Part shown: in pieces, positions 29,901-39,254 of the stretch
Layout of the letters: each line of letters begins with the position of its first letter
Position numbering within the stretch: the stretch's first letter is position 1
Assembly: GCA_001970955.1 (NCBI GenBank)
Contig: MPUH01000213.1
Span: forward strand, 16,410-80,409
Source: Stentor coeruleus
Lineage: Eukaryota > Ciliophora > Heterotrichea > Heterotrichida > Stentoridae
Direction of reading: 5' to 3'
DNA length: 64,000 nt
Program-made: the position numbers and the translations under genes
Notes under the pieces: model-generated
What the model saw: only the letters and a program-made list of their open reading frames with translations
Databases searched by the model: none
Told to the model about the DNA's origin: nothing

Positions 29901-32303
29901 GAAATGCTTAGTCTTGAAGAAGATGAAGATGATCAAGATATGGATATAAGCAATTTAGAAGAAATTCTGCAAAAAAAGAAAAGATTAAAAGTTAAACTTT
30001 TTGAAGGCATTGATTGTGAGAAAAGCTATTTTTTGTTTAGTAAAGAAAATGTTGTGAGAAAATTTTTTCATAGATTTTCAAAGAGCTCATTTTTTGAAGT
30101 GATTGTTTTGATAGTGATATTTTTAAACACATGCAAATTGGTTTATGATACTTATATACTAAACCTATCAAAAGACTCAACAGAAGTCAAATTCTCTAAT
30201 GCTATGGACATCGTATTTACAATCCTTTTCAGCTTAGAATTCATTATAAAATCTATCAGTAATGGGTTTATAAAAGATGAAGGGTCCTACTTAAGCGATG
30301 CTTGGAACATTTTAGATTTCATTATTATTATTCTTTCAATAATGGATCTCTCCCTTACTTCAATTGACATATCAGTTATCAAAATCTTCAGACTTCTACG
30401 AACTCTACGTCCTTTGCGATTTATTACACACAATCTTTCAATGAAAGTTATCGTCACAGCTCTGATTTCCTCAATAATTGCCATAGTAAATATCCTTGGA
30501 ATTATCGTCCTTATATGGTTAATTTTCGCTATTCTTGGAGTTTCACTTTTCGGTGGGAAATTTTATTCATGTTCAGACCCAGGTTACAAAACTCAATCCT
30601 CATGTCTCCAAGCAGGAAATCATTGGAAAAATCTTTTCTATAATTTTGATAATGTTCTTGAAGCTCTTATAACTTTATTTACTATAAGTTCACAAGAAGC
30701 TTGGCCTGATAGAATGTATGAAGGTATTGATGCTGTTGATACTGGTATTGCTCCTGAATTTAATTATAATCCTTTTGCCGCATATTATTATGTTATTTAT
30801 GTAGTTATTGGGAATTTCTTCCTAGTCAATGTTTTCACAGCTGTTGTTTATGATAGATTTAATCATGCAAGAAAAGCTGAAAAAAATACTGTGAGTTATT
30901 TGCTAACTAGGGATCAAATAAACTGGCTTGAACTCCAGGAACTTATAGTAAAATCAAAGCCAAAGAATATTTTTACTAAGAAAACCAAAAATTGTATGCC
31001 AGAAAAGTTTATTGAAATTGTGACAAGTAGGTTATTTGACAGTTTTATGATTTGTATTATTGTTTTGAATACAATATGCATGTCGATTATATATTATGAT
31101 GCTAGTGTGGAATATGTTAAAGGTTTAGAGATTGTAAATGAAACTTGTACGTATATATTTATTGTAGAGGCTTTTATGAAAATATTAGCTATGAATAGGA
31201 ATTATTTTTTTAGTTACTGGAATCAGTTTGATTTTTTTGTAGTTTTGTGCTCGATAGCTAATTTAATTATTGATGGAGCTACGAAGTCTAATGTTTCTTT
31301 GTTAAGGGTTGCCCCGCAGATTATTAGGATTATTAGAGTACTGAGGATTTCTAGGATGTTTAAAGTGTTTAATTCTTTGAAGTCTATACAGACAATGCTA
31401 AATATTATTATTTTTTCTTTACCGGCTATGCTCAATGTATTTTCTCTAATGCTCCTCGTCTACTTCATGTATGCAGTAATGGGTTCATTCCTTTTCTATG
31501 AAGTTAAAACTGGGACAATAATAAACTCCTATTTTAATTTCTCCAACTTCCATAGTTCAATGATTATCCTCTGGCGTATCTCAACAGGTGAAAACTATCC
31601 TTACATAATGGTTGATATAATAACTGCACTTGACTCAAAAGTATACATCCTCTACTTTTACTCCTTCGTAACCCTAACAACTTTTATTTTCCTTGACCTT
31701 TTCGTAAGTGTTATCATCCAAAACTATCAAGAATATCAAGAAAATAAAGAAAGTGCTGTGTATATTTTCAACAAAGTTATATCAAATTTCAAAATAGTTT
31801 GGAACTCATTGACAATGCACTGGAATGGACAAAGAATCGCTCATACAGATTTAGTAAAACTGATGTATGAATTAGGTCCTGAGCTTGGTGCAGATAAAAA
31901 CATGTCTTTTACTAATGTTATTAAAATGTTATCAGCGATGGATCTTGAAGCTGATTCTCATGGGTATGTTTATTATAATGATATGCTTTTTGCAGTTATG
32001 AAGAAGAAATATGGAAGGAAACTTGTGTTTTCTAAAGATATTATTATAAAGAAAATATTGCATAAAGAGGAAATTAGTGTGTATAAGAGGCTTAAGAAAA
32101 TTAGAGCTAAGTTTATGAAGAGGCTTGAGAGACACTCGCTTTTAGGGGATAAGAATATTAAAAGATTAAGAGCGTTTTTGGGACCTGTGAATTTGAGACC
32201 ACTGTTTAGTGCTTGGAAACGATTTACTATTCAAAGGATGGGTGCATTGGAGGATGTATCGGATGAACAGGGCAGTTTGGAAAATTATTCTATTCATTTA
32301 TGA
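26997..32303 (+). CDS. Four-domain voltage-gated calcium channel alpha subunit
   Basis: One uninterrupted 1768-residue frame contains four six-helix repeats. Voltage-sensor S4 segments are visible in each, for example LRSLRILRPLRGIS (I), FRAVRILRIFRILRVLKVFR (II), IKIFRLLRTLRPLRF (III) and IIRIIRVLRISRMFKVF (IV). The selectivity-filter residues are E301 (TLEGW), E890 (STENW), E1234 (SQEAW) and E1532 (TGENY), an EEEE ring that indicates calcium selectivity. The I-II linker is very long (about 340 residues), charged and variable. The C-terminal tail has an EF-hand-like helix pair. In ciliates such channels sit in ciliary membrane and trigger ciliary reversal or contraction. The stop codon is TGA. 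Confidence 0.93.
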   Translation: MSNPAFEYKVPCKGVFRYDRLCLPKTQPLLLPIEAEIIKNPTTYSQYLTYEEMTIYEEVEEYTDKMILLEFRKSLLRLKITLCEISGFITNSSLFEWFIITVIIINTIVLSLEDPNANYTSGTFYEFELFFLYTYTVECVLKMLAKGIILPKDSYFKDYWNILDFTIVITSWLEAYLNGIKLNALRSLRILRPLRGISSVQGMRIIFQALIKSIVPLLHSLIILSAFMLIFAIAGLQLWIGLFRKSCMDIETGITFDICGSEACGVDKYCVETLTNPYYNTLSFDNLLYALVNVFQIITLEGWTGIMQYTQMTFGYFSFIYFLPLVFIGSFLILHLSIAIIASKFSEAIGLRNSPSVKTSEEEPEEAKNIKTLKEFNEENEAKDDLERQEVIETPPQEFIKFLSKRKTNEAVDNSAKEKTLRERSEIVGVHKKSASMADNLISDRNIFESPKNKSSFSSKVKAFTILNKNTEGPGTQFFANELNKKILPQYADCLMEEIKSFDSVHASTRIHEKTSKKMKIRIVSREKMTSSSEKNIFDIKTHNINFAFGYNNNYLIKIQEKDMKKYNKSSVFKVFLLKNKFLKKRKVFFELFPSVAFFMKKSIEDYIYEPDKFIHDKNYYRALCEKKVINKPNQLNQKNMTQTLGVDNKNRDISTEVNLCMFLDITSNKILPFNNAYTTYRIRKQGFLGSLQQIQYLIKKIILSNYVNAGITLLVIGNVICLSLDYYGASDSTLNALSQINLFFTFFFLSEMVLKIVALGPKSYCRESMNLLDGTVVILSLIEFFIISGKSGTFNAFRAVRILRIFRILRVLKVFRYLTALADLASIIGDSLAEFFYLFCLLLLFCIIFSLLGMQIYGGCFDFPEGIPRSNFDSFHSAFITIFQILSTENWDSVLISSLRYYPSSCLFLILWVFIGNFVLLNIFLAILLQGFEKIMINQENVIEIYDGTKKYNKSFTKFREKKIKELEMLSLEEDEDDQDMDISNLEEILQKKKRLKVKLFEGIDCEKSYFLFSKENVVRKFFHRFSKSSFFEVIVLIVIFLNTCKLVYDTYILNLSKDSTEVKFSNAMDIVFTILFSLEFIIKSISNGFIKDEGSYLSDAWNILDFIIIILSIMDLSLTSIDISVIKIFRLLRTLRPLRFITHNLSMKVIVTALISSIIAIVNILGIIVLIWLIFAILGVSLFGGKFYSCSDPGYKTQSSCLQAGNHWKNLFYNFDNVLEALITLFTISSQEAWPDRMYEGIDAVDTGIAPEFNYNPFAAYYYVIYVVIGNFFLVNVFTAVVYDRFNHARKAEKNTVSYLLTRDQINWLELQELIVKSKPKNIFTKKTKNCMPEKFIEIVTSRLFDSFMICIIVLNTICMSIIYYDASVEYVKGLEIVNETCTYIFIVEAFMKILAMNRNYFFSYWNQFDFFVVLCSIANLIIDGATKSNVSLLRVAPQIIRIIRVLRISRMFKVFNSLKSIQTMLNIIIFSLPAMLNVFSLMLLVYFMYAVMGSFLFYEVKTGTIINSYFNFSNFHSSMIILWRISTGENYPYIMVDIITALDSKVYILYFYSFVTLTTFIFLDLFVSVIIQNYQEYQENKESAVYIFNKVISNFKIVWNSLTMHWNGQRIAHTDLVKLMYELGPELGADKNMSFTNVIKMLSAMDLEADSHGYVYYNDMLFAVMKKKYGRKLVFSKDIIIKKILHKEEISVYKRLKKIRAKFMKRLERHSLLGDKNIKRLRAFLGPVNLRPLFSAWKRFTIQRMGALEDVSDEQGSLENYSIHL

Positions 32304-32987
32304 TTAATATGCAGATTTAGTAAAATTGTTAATCTGAGTCGATTTTTTATATAAGATTTTTAGAAAAATTGTTAAAAATGGATTGAAAGAATATTGAAAA
32401 ACTGTTAAGAGTAAACATGAATTGTTTTTTGAATTTTTAAACAAATGTGATATTTTTGAATAAATTTTAGAAAGGATTTAAATGATGAAAGATAATTTAT
32501 CACTTAAATGAACTTCAGGTTTTTTGAATACTTTAAGATATATATCAAACGTTTTATTTTTTAATTAGATGGAATAAATTTTGCTAATATCTCTAATCAA
32601 ATTGCATAATCTTAAAAATAAAGCAAAAATCCTTAATCCTTCATGAAATGTATAATATTTTCATCTATACTATCTAAATCTACTTAAATAATTAATCTAA
32701 TATATATTCATAAAAATTGATTCTAATATCAGGATTTACTAAATTTAAAAATATATCATATTCTGCAAAAAAAAATTCCATTTATTTTATTATTTCTGCA
32801 TAAACTGACCTGTTTGCAAATTTTACCTATTCTCATAAAATCATAAAAGCTTCACAATTTATAATCTTAAGCATATATATTAAGTAAAATCCCTTTATCA
32901 AACCCACACTTCTATTAATTTACTAAAAACTATGCAAATTTCAAGTTTCATTATAAACCTATCCTAATTTCAATATCCGTTTTATAA
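32304..32987. other. Intergenic, no gene seen
   Basis: Between two same-strand genes; AT-rich with no coding frame or RNA recognised. Confidence 0.55.
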
Positions 32988-33530
32988 ATGATTTTAGTCC
33001 TACTTCTATTCCAAACAGCAATCAGTTTAGACCCATGCTTTACAACAACATTTAGATCAGGAATGAAGTTCGAATTCAACAATCGCAATGATAATGTGCA
33101 TTTTACACTCCATGTTCCAAAATTAATATTTGAACCTTATGAATGGGCTGGAATTGGAATAAAGAGAATTGAAGATGGAGTAGGTATGGAAAACGCTGAC
33201 ATAATCAGCTTTATTTTTAAGGAATATATCATTGAAGACAGATGGGCTACAGAAAATGGTTTCCCTCCAGCTGATGAAGATCAAGGTGGGACTTTAGATG
33301 CAGATATTGGCCCAACTAAAGGAATTATTTCCTTAGAAACTAAAGTTTTATCTTGGGACAGACCTTTAGATACTAAGGATAATTTTGATACGAAATTGGA
33401 ATATGGAAGAAGATATTATTTGATGTGGGCTTATGGGATGTTAGAAGGAGGCGATATTGGTTATCATGAAGATCGGGACTATGAAGAATTTGAAATGGTT
33501 GAATGTGCTAATAGTGTCGTGACAGCTTAA
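32988..33530 (+). CDS. Secreted DOMON-domain protein
   Basis: The 180-residue product begins with a short signal peptide (MILVLLLFQTAISLD). The rest is one DOMON domain: EWAGIGIKRIEDGVGMENAD, then IEDRWATENGFPPADEDQGG, WDRPLDTKDNFDTKLEYGRR and YYLMWAYG. DOMON domains are beta-sandwiches that bind heme or sugars and usually sit outside the cell or in the secretory lumen. The protein is domain-only, with no cytochrome b561 part, so an electron-transfer role cannot be claimed. There is no membrane anchor at the C-terminus. Confidence 0.82.
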   Translation: MILVLLLFQTAISLDPCFTTTFRSGMKFEFNNRNDNVHFTLHVPKLIFEPYEWAGIGIKRIEDGVGMENADIISFIFKEYIIEDRWATENGFPPADEDQGGTLDADIGPTKGIISLETKVLSWDRPLDTKDNFDTKLEYGRRYYLMWAYGMLEGGDIGYHEDRDYEEFEMVECANSVVTA

Positions 33531-33798
33531 TAGATGAATTAAAATTAGAAAATTATTTTTTTGAATCATAACTATCCCGCGCGGAATGAATTCAATCAAT
33601 TATTCATACATTCACAATATCATTTTAATCAAAACCCTTTACAAAGCATAAACACTACTTAATAATCTTAAAACAAGATAACCTGCATAAATTATGTTCT
33701 AGAAATAAATATTATACAATTTACCTAATATCAATTATTTTTAAATCAAACATAATTTGAATACTCTAACATATTTCCTAAATTCATTAAACGAATTA
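33531..33798. other. Intergenic, no gene seen
   Basis: AT-rich spacer between convergent genes, with one isolated GC-rich octamer near 33570. Nothing else is visible. Confidence 0.5.
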
Positions 33799-35385
33799 CT
33801 AATTACTCTGCAGACTCAAAAATGATGGTGCCACCTCATCTTCATTTTCAACACTGCTGTCTGTGACTCCAATTTCATAATCTTCACTATCAGTCTTCAC
33901 ATCACAGCCTCCTTCATCACAGCTCATTGTTACAGTAACAATCTCAGTACAATCAGACTCATCAAGGTTTTCATCAATAGCTAAAATATCAATTTCATCA
34001 TCTTGGAAATGCGTTACTATAAAATCAAAATTCTCACTATCATCTGTGACATCGCAATCTTCTCCATCAAAGCATTCAACTGTCACATGTACTTCTTCGA
34101 ATCCAGGAACACATTCATCATCTGAATCTTCTTCCTGTTCTTCATCATCATCTAAATCCTCAATCAATTCTTCATCATCATCTTCATCTTCAACAATTTC
34201 AGCAGCATCATCCATGTCCTCAGCCTCTTCTTGTTCATCATTATCATCTTCAGTTTCATTCTCAGCATCATCCAAATCCTCATTTGCATTATCTTCATCA
34301 TCGAGATCTTCAGTTGACTCTTCTTCATCATCAACATCTTCTTCTTCAATTTCATCACCAACATCATCAAGGTCTTCTAAGCTCTCAGCCTCATCATCTT
34401 CATCTTCAATTGCTTCATCAGCATCATCAGCATCCTCAACCATTTCTTCAGCATCATCAGTGTCTTCAATAATTTCCTGCATATCATTATCATCTTCAAT
34501 AATTTCTTCTTCATCATCAAGATCTTCAGATGCTTCTTCTTCATCATCCTCATCTTCAGTAGTCTCTTCTCCATCATCTTCATCTTCATCATCCTCAGCA
34601 TCTTCAACAATAATTTCCTCAACACTTGCACTAGCATCAGCAAGTTCAGTATCATCATCAACAACACAAATTCCATCATCACATTCAACTAAAAGTTCAT
34701 CAGACTCGCTACACTCTCCATCTTCAAGACCAACTTCATTAACAACCAAAACAATTTCATCACCTGATGTATCTGATAAATAAATATCAAAATAATCACT
34801 ATCATCAGTAACATCACATTCTCCTCCAACACAATTAATAGTTACAACAACATCTTCAATACATTCACTTTCAACAGGTTCAATATCCTCATCAACTTCA
34901 GTAGTATCATCAACTTCAATAACTTCATCATCAACACCAACTTCATAAGTTGTACTATTATCAGTTATTTCACAATCATCTCCATCACATGTTATTGATA
35001 TTGTAACCTCTTCAGTACATTCTTCAGGATCGATGTCGTTATCAATAACATTAACATCTATGACCCCATTTTCATCAGATACGACTTCAAAATCAAATTC
35101 ATCACTATCATCGGTTATAGAGCAATCGCCATTTTCATCACATGTTATAGTTGCATGAACTTCTTCAAGGCATGAACCATCATCTTCGTCTTGTTGGAGA
35201 AAAATTGGAGGGCTTTTATTATTTAAATGAAGTATTTGGCTTTGAACATAAGAAGCTTCAGTAGGTCTAGACTGAAGAAAATCCATTGTTGTGGGGCCGG
35301 ATTTTTCGAGAGGGGATTGTTTATTTAGATTTGCTGAATAAGTTAAGCTAATAAGCAAGAATACTAAGAATACCCTTTGCACCAT
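33799..35385 (-). CDS. Very acidic secreted protein with Cys modules and Asp/Glu repeats
   Basis: The 528-residue protein starts with a signal peptide (MVQRVFLVFLLISLTYSA). Six related Cys modules are visible, four before and two after an acidic centre. A module runs C, about 10 residues with alternating Val/Thr, C, 3-5 acidic residues, C, then a TDDS-like turn and Phe/Tyr strand (for example ITCDENGDCSITDDSDEFDF). The centre, about nt 34130-34620, is almost only Asp and Glu in a loose repeat of about 12 residues with the core EDxDDxEE. No membrane anchor is seen. Such acidity suggests calcium binding or a granule or cell-coat matrix role. I do not know a named family. Confidence 0.75.
   Translation of the reverse strand: MVQRVFLVFLLISLTYSANLNKQSPLEKSGPTTMDFLQSRPTEASYVQSQILHLNNKSPPIFLQQDEDDGSCLEEVHATITCDENGDCSITDDSDEFDFEVVSDENGVIDVNVIDNDIDPEECTEEVTISITCDGDDCEITDNSTTYEVGVDDEVIEVDDTTEVDEDIEPVESECIEDVVVTINCVGGECDVTDDSDYFDIYLSDTSGDEIVLVVNEVGLEDGECSESDELLVECDDGICVVDDDTELADASASVEEIIVEDAEDDEDEDDGEETTEDEDDEEEASEDLDDEEEIIEDDNDMQEIIEDTDDAEEMVEDADDADEAIEDEDDEAESLEDLDDVGDEIEEEDVDDEEESTEDLDDEDNANEDLDDAENETEDDNDEQEEAEDMDDAAEIVEDEDDDEELIEDLDDDEEQEEDSDDECVPGFEEVHVTVECFDGEDCDVTDDSENFDFIVTHFQDDEIDILAIDENLDESDCTEIVTVTMSCDEGGCDVKTDSEDYEIGVTDSSVENEDEVAPSFLSLQSN
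34130..34620 (-). repeat. Coding repeat region, Asp/Glu-rich
   Basis: Within the acidic secreted protein this stretch repeats a loose 33-39-nt unit built of GAT/GAA/GAG codons. The unit copies vary at many third positions and at the hydrophobic spacer residues, so the repeat is old and kept by selection on acidity. Confidence 0.75.
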
Positions 35386-35685
35386 TTATAAGCTTGGAAA
35401 CGGTAAGTAAGCAAAGAGGAACTAAAAATGGGGCTTAGATTTGTTATTTGGTATATGCGCTTTAAGCTTCTTTTGCTCGATCATTTTGCCATAACTTCTA
35501 AAAGTTACATATAATCCTCACAACCATATTTATAAACCCTTTACACATAAGAAAGATAAATTTTAAATCCCTCTTGTGCATTGGTTTTTTTCTTCGTTTT
35601 TTCATATTAGACCTACTGAAAATTTCTGGTTCCCAAAGTGATCTTAGACATTCTGAATATAACACTCAAGATTAAAATAAATATA
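35386..35685. other. Intergenic, divergent promoter region
   Basis: Short AT-rich region between the divergent acidic-protein and RING genes. An upstream in-frame ATG at 35638 adds only a UTR-like stretch. Confidence 0.5.
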
Positions 35686-36288
35686 ATGGAATTCTGGTGC
35701 CATGTTTGCAAGAGAGAAACTGAGGTTAGTACTTCTAAAGTATGCAACAGCTGCCAAAAAAACTTTGTAGAAGAAATCGACCTTGCAGAACAGCATCCTC
35801 GTAATTTTGTTCCTTACAATTCTAATAGTCGAGGTAGACTTGTAACAGAATTAATATTAATGCCGACAATTCGATCATTTAGACAAAGTAACACAGCAAA
35901 TGAAATTGACACTTCCTTAGATGCTCTAATCCATCAACTTATGCTCAATGATCCTAATCGTTATGGACCCCCGCCAGCATCAAAAAACTCAATCATGGGA
36001 TTAAATGAAATTAACATCACTTCAGAAATTATAAGAAATCGAGGAGCATTACATAGAGGTGTTGATGAATTTGGCCAGAAAATTGATGTTGAAAAATTTA
36101 CTATAGAATGCTCGATTTGTAAAGAAGAATTTGATGTTGGTGATCAAGCTGTAGATATGCCATGCTTACATCTTTTTCATAAGGTGTGTATTATTTCATG
36201 GCTTGAAGCTCATAATAATTGCCCTGTTTGTAGATATGAATTTCCTACTGATGACCCGGATTATGAAGCTAGGAGGCTGAGTAAGTAA
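35686..36288 (+). CDS. RING-H2 E3 ubiquitin ligase (RNF115/RNF126-like)
   Basis: From the ATG at 35686 the product is 200 residues. It starts with a small N-terminal zinc finger (FWCHVCKRE...CNSCQKNFVEEI) and ends with a RING-H2 domain beginning at C142 (CSICKEEFDVGDQAVDMPC, then HLFHKVCIISWLEAHNNCPV). This arrangement of N-terminal zinc ribbon plus C-terminal RING-H2 is that of RNF115/RNF126, where the N-terminal finger binds ubiquitin or the BAG6 quality-control complex. The middle is low-complexity. An ATG at 35638 would add 16 residues without features. The E3 assignment is firm; the substrate is unknown. Confidence 0.88.
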   Translation: MEFWCHVCKRETEVSTSKVCNSCQKNFVEEIDLAEQHPRNFVPYNSNSRGRLVTELILMPTIRSFRQSNTANEIDTSLDALIHQLMLNDPNRYGPPPASKNSIMGLNEINITSEIIRNRGALHRGVDEFGQKIDVEKFTIECSICKEEFDVGDQAVDMPCLHLFHKVCIISWLEAHNNCPVCRYEFPTDDPDYEARRLSK

Positions 36289-36768
36289 GTTTGACGATTT
36301 GTAAATTATTAGAAATTATGGATTAGGGTGTTGATGAATTCCAAGATTATGATTTTATAAGGGTTTTGAATTGATTGTATTATGGAAGTTATGGAAATAC
36401 AAGTTTTTAGAAATATATAAGTTGAAATATTATTGAAATAATAAAAGGAGATGATTATTGAAAGAGCTATTATAAAGCTTATAAACAAATTATAATCAAA
36501 ACAAATAACAATTTGTAAAAATGCATAATAGTACAACAATCTTTTAAGAAAAAAAAAACATGAATTTTCCAAGCATCCCTAAAACTTTTGACTAATAATT
36601 AAAAACCACCATTAAAACCAATAATTTACATATTTTAAATCGATAAGCCTTCATAACCATCATGATATTACAATTAATAATAAAACCATTCAGACTTCGG
36701 TCCTAAACTATAGTCCTTACATAAATCCTACATTTAAATTGTATACCCCAATCTGTCACTCAAACTAA
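36289..36768. other. Intergenic, no gene seen
   Basis: AT-rich stretch between the RING gene and the EF-hand pseudogene. An 87-codon minus-strand frame at 36309-36572 is Ile/Phe/Tyr-rich as expected by chance, so it is not called. Confidence 0.5.
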
Positions 36769-37361
36769 TTAATTTTTCCTCATAAAATCCTTAGCAATCA
36801 ATAAAGGCTTTGCATATGTAAGAAATAGGCCATGAGTTCTTAAAATTCTTCGTTTTTTTTCGCTCCACTGTATAATTTTATTAGTTCAAGTGCTTAACTA
36901 TTAACTTTATCTATATCTTTGAATATAGCTGAAGCCATAAGATATAGTTTTGAAGTTGTTGGCGAGTATTCAGTGCCTAATTTACTTAATGTATTTGTAA
37001 ATGCGCTTAATAAAATGAAATTTAGTTTTTTCCGATGTTTTCAGAGTTTTCGAAGTCAAAAGGCAGAAAAACATTTTGACTTTTTATTCAGCTTTACCTT
37101 TAAAAGCACTTATAAGCAGAGCATAAATTTCTAAAATATCAGCTTTAGGTTTACCATCGCTGAAAAAAAGAAAGACTCTCAATGTTGTTTAAGATTTCTC
37201 CGAAAATATCATCAAAATATTTATAAGTTACTCTTAAGAGGTTTGAGTGTTTTTCTGTATAAGAACTAAGAGTTTTTCCAATTTTTCATGCGTTTAATTG
37301 AGATAAAGATGTGATTATTGATTTTCTTGGCAAAATTAAATGATATTACTTGTCCTCCCAT
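36769..37361 (-). pseudogene. Decayed EF-hand protein gene
   Basis: Reading the minus strand from ATG 37361 gives MGGQVISFNFAKKI, and then coding-like pieces in changing frames: KPKADILEIYALLISAFKGK, FDFENSENIGKN (an EF-hand-like loop), AFTNTLSKLGTEYSP, SAIFKDIDKVNS and a final RTHGLFLTYAKPLLIAKDF. In order they look like one helix-loop-helix calcium protein with a myristoylation-type start. Several stops replace expected Glu codons (GAA to TAA) and at least three one-base shifts lie in short T runs. No choice of 15-16-nt introns repairs it. Family name is not certain; a calcium sensor of the neuronal-sensor or calcineurin-B kind is likely. Confidence 0.6.
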
Positions 37362-37634
37362 GATTATTATTATGAACTATTTGTGCTTGTATTGAAATTA
37401 TTAATTATTGTTCAAAGAGAAAATGTTTGGCAGCGAATTTTTGTGGGTTTGGAAATTGAATAAGAAGGAGGGAAATGTTTAAAGTAAAAATTTTACAGTT
37501 TTCTTATGGAATTTTGGATTTTATGTTTTGGATAAGATTTTAATGGCGATTACAATAATAAAATAGCAGCTTTTAAGTAAACTTATATGATTAAGTATAA
37601 AATAATTGCCTTAAAATCTTATCATATAATTAAC

Positions 37635-39254
37635 ATGAATATATATGAGAGCATTTCCAGCACCTCAACTATGATTGGAGAGATTATTTCATATTCAGAC
37701 AATTTCAATTTCAAACAGCTACCAAAAGATTTGCCAAATCTAAAACTGATTCTTTCTGAAATGAAATGCAAAATAGATTCATTACTCTCTGAGCAATGCT
37801 GTGATAATATAAACATCTATTCAACTTCTGACTACTTAGATTACTTAAAAACCTACTTAAAAGAATTGAAAACCCAATCACAATCATGGAAGGCTACCTT
37901 AAAAACTTCTCAAGAAGAAGATTTGAAAATTATTCTATCAAAGCTAAGCACCCTATACGAATACCTTGAAATTGTCCCAAATGTACCAAAAGATGACCTT
38001 TTTAGCCTCAGCCCAACCCATGATCGATGGATAAGACTTTTATCAATAACAGAAAAATGCCATGCTGACATAGAATCTAAAATCCACAATAAATACCGGA
38101 AACTTCTTGGGAGAATTGCAACAGGTCAGGCCTTAGCTTTTAAAGACAAAAATAATCCCCCACCAGCTGCTAAGAAATACTTTATGTTAGGATTAGGGCC
38201 TGTTCTTTATGCTTTAAGTAAAAAGAAAGCTCTCAGAAAAGCTAATCTGTTTTATACTGAACCCAGTTTAGAGTTAGCATCACAGATATGGAATATGCTT
38301 GAAAGCAAAATGCTTAGAAAACTCATGAAGATTGTAACAAAGTCTATAAAATTTGATAAAGTTATATATGTGCCAAAACTTGCAACTCATGTTTTAGAAT
38401 CTTTTATACCTTTTAATTCCCAAGAAAAGTACTCAACAACTCCTGTAGATGGGTATGTCATGGCCCGAATTTTGAGCACAAAAAAATTTGGGGTGTTTTC
38501 TAAGAAACCTGATATTCAGTATAATAAATTGATTTTCCATATACATGGTGGAGGGTTTATTAGTATGTCCTCAGCATCTCATCAAGTTTATACTAATGTT
38601 TGGTGTAGGGAACTTAAAGTTCCTGTGATTTCAATTGACTATAGGCTAGCCCCTAAACATCCTTATCCTGCTGGCCTTGATGATGTTTGGCAAGCCTGGC
38701 ATTGGCTCATGGCTCAAGGGAAATCACTCGGTTTATCCCCCGATCAATATGTCATAGTTGGAGATTCAGCTGGGGGTAATCTCGCCCTTGCCCTTACCTA
38801 CAAAATCCTATCTTCAGGTCTATCTGGGCCTTGTGGTATTGTTGTTGCCTATCCAGCTTTAAATCTTGATAAAAACAGTTTTTCTCCATCTTTGCTTCAT
38901 GCTTTAGAAGACCTAATCATCCCTCATACTTTTTTAAAAATATGTCTTGATGCTTATTTAGGTGATTCAGCAAATGTTAATGATCCAACTGTCTCTCCTA
39001 TTCATATTGAAAATGAAATACTAGAAAAATTTCCCCCAACAAGAATTATGGTAGGAAATGAAGACCCTTTACATGATGAGTGTTTTAGATTTGCTGAAAA
39101 ACTTATGATGTGTGGAAAAGATGTGAGGATTGCTGAATATGCTGGGGCTGCACATGGAGGGTTAAGTTATTCGTTTAAAGGAGGGATAAAAGAGACTAAA
39201 GATATGGTTATGAAAGCTGCGGTGTGGATGAAGGAAATGCTAGGAATTAATTAA
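37635..39254 (+). CDS. Hormone-sensitive-lipase-type alpha/beta hydrolase
   Basis: From ATG 37635 (MNIYESISS) the protein is 539 residues; an ATG 48 bp upstream adds a UTR-like stretch. The C-terminal catalytic domain has the oxyanion HGGG at 304-307, the nucleophile in GDSAGGNLA (Ser 378), an Asp in GNEDPLHDE and the His in AAHGGLSY. The preceding 280 residues form a helical N-terminal domain typical of hormone-sensitive lipase, with TEPSLELASQIW near the middle. The enzyme would hydrolyse acylglycerols or sterol esters, possibly at lipid droplets. There is no signal peptide. Confidence 0.88.
   Translation: MNIYESISSTSTMIGEIISYSDNFNFKQLPKDLPNLKLILSEMKCKIDSLLSEQCCDNINIYSTSDYLDYLKTYLKELKTQSQSWKATLKTSQEEDLKIILSKLSTLYEYLEIVPNVPKDDLFSLSPTHDRWIRLLSITEKCHADIESKIHNKYRKLLGRIATGQALAFKDKNNPPPAAKKYFMLGLGPVLYALSKKKALRKANLFYTEPSLELASQIWNMLESKMLRKLMKIVTKSIKFDKVIYVPKLATHVLESFIPFNSQEKYSTTPVDGYVMARILSTKKFGVFSKKPDIQYNKLIFHIHGGGFISMSSASHQVYTNVWCRELKVPVISIDYRLAPKHPYPAGLDDVWQAWHWLMAQGKSLGLSPDQYVIVGDSAGGNLALALTYKILSSGLSGPCGIVVAYPALNLDKNSFSPSLLHALEDLIIPHTFLKICLDAYLGDSANVNDPTVSPIHIENEILEKFPPTRIMVGNEDPLHDECFRFAEKLMMCGKDVRIAEYAGAAHGGLSYSFKGGIKETKDMVMKAAVWMKEMLGIN

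Noticed and set aside
33565-33580. GC-rich CCCGCGCGG patch
   Set aside because: Single short occurrence with no symmetry partner or second copy; no function can be argued.
34046-34783. Long serine-rich frame on the plus strand
   Set aside because: It is the reverse complement of the Asp/Glu repeat (GAT/GAA codons read as ATC/TTC and TCA/TCT); the minus-strand gene has a signal peptide and Cys modules.
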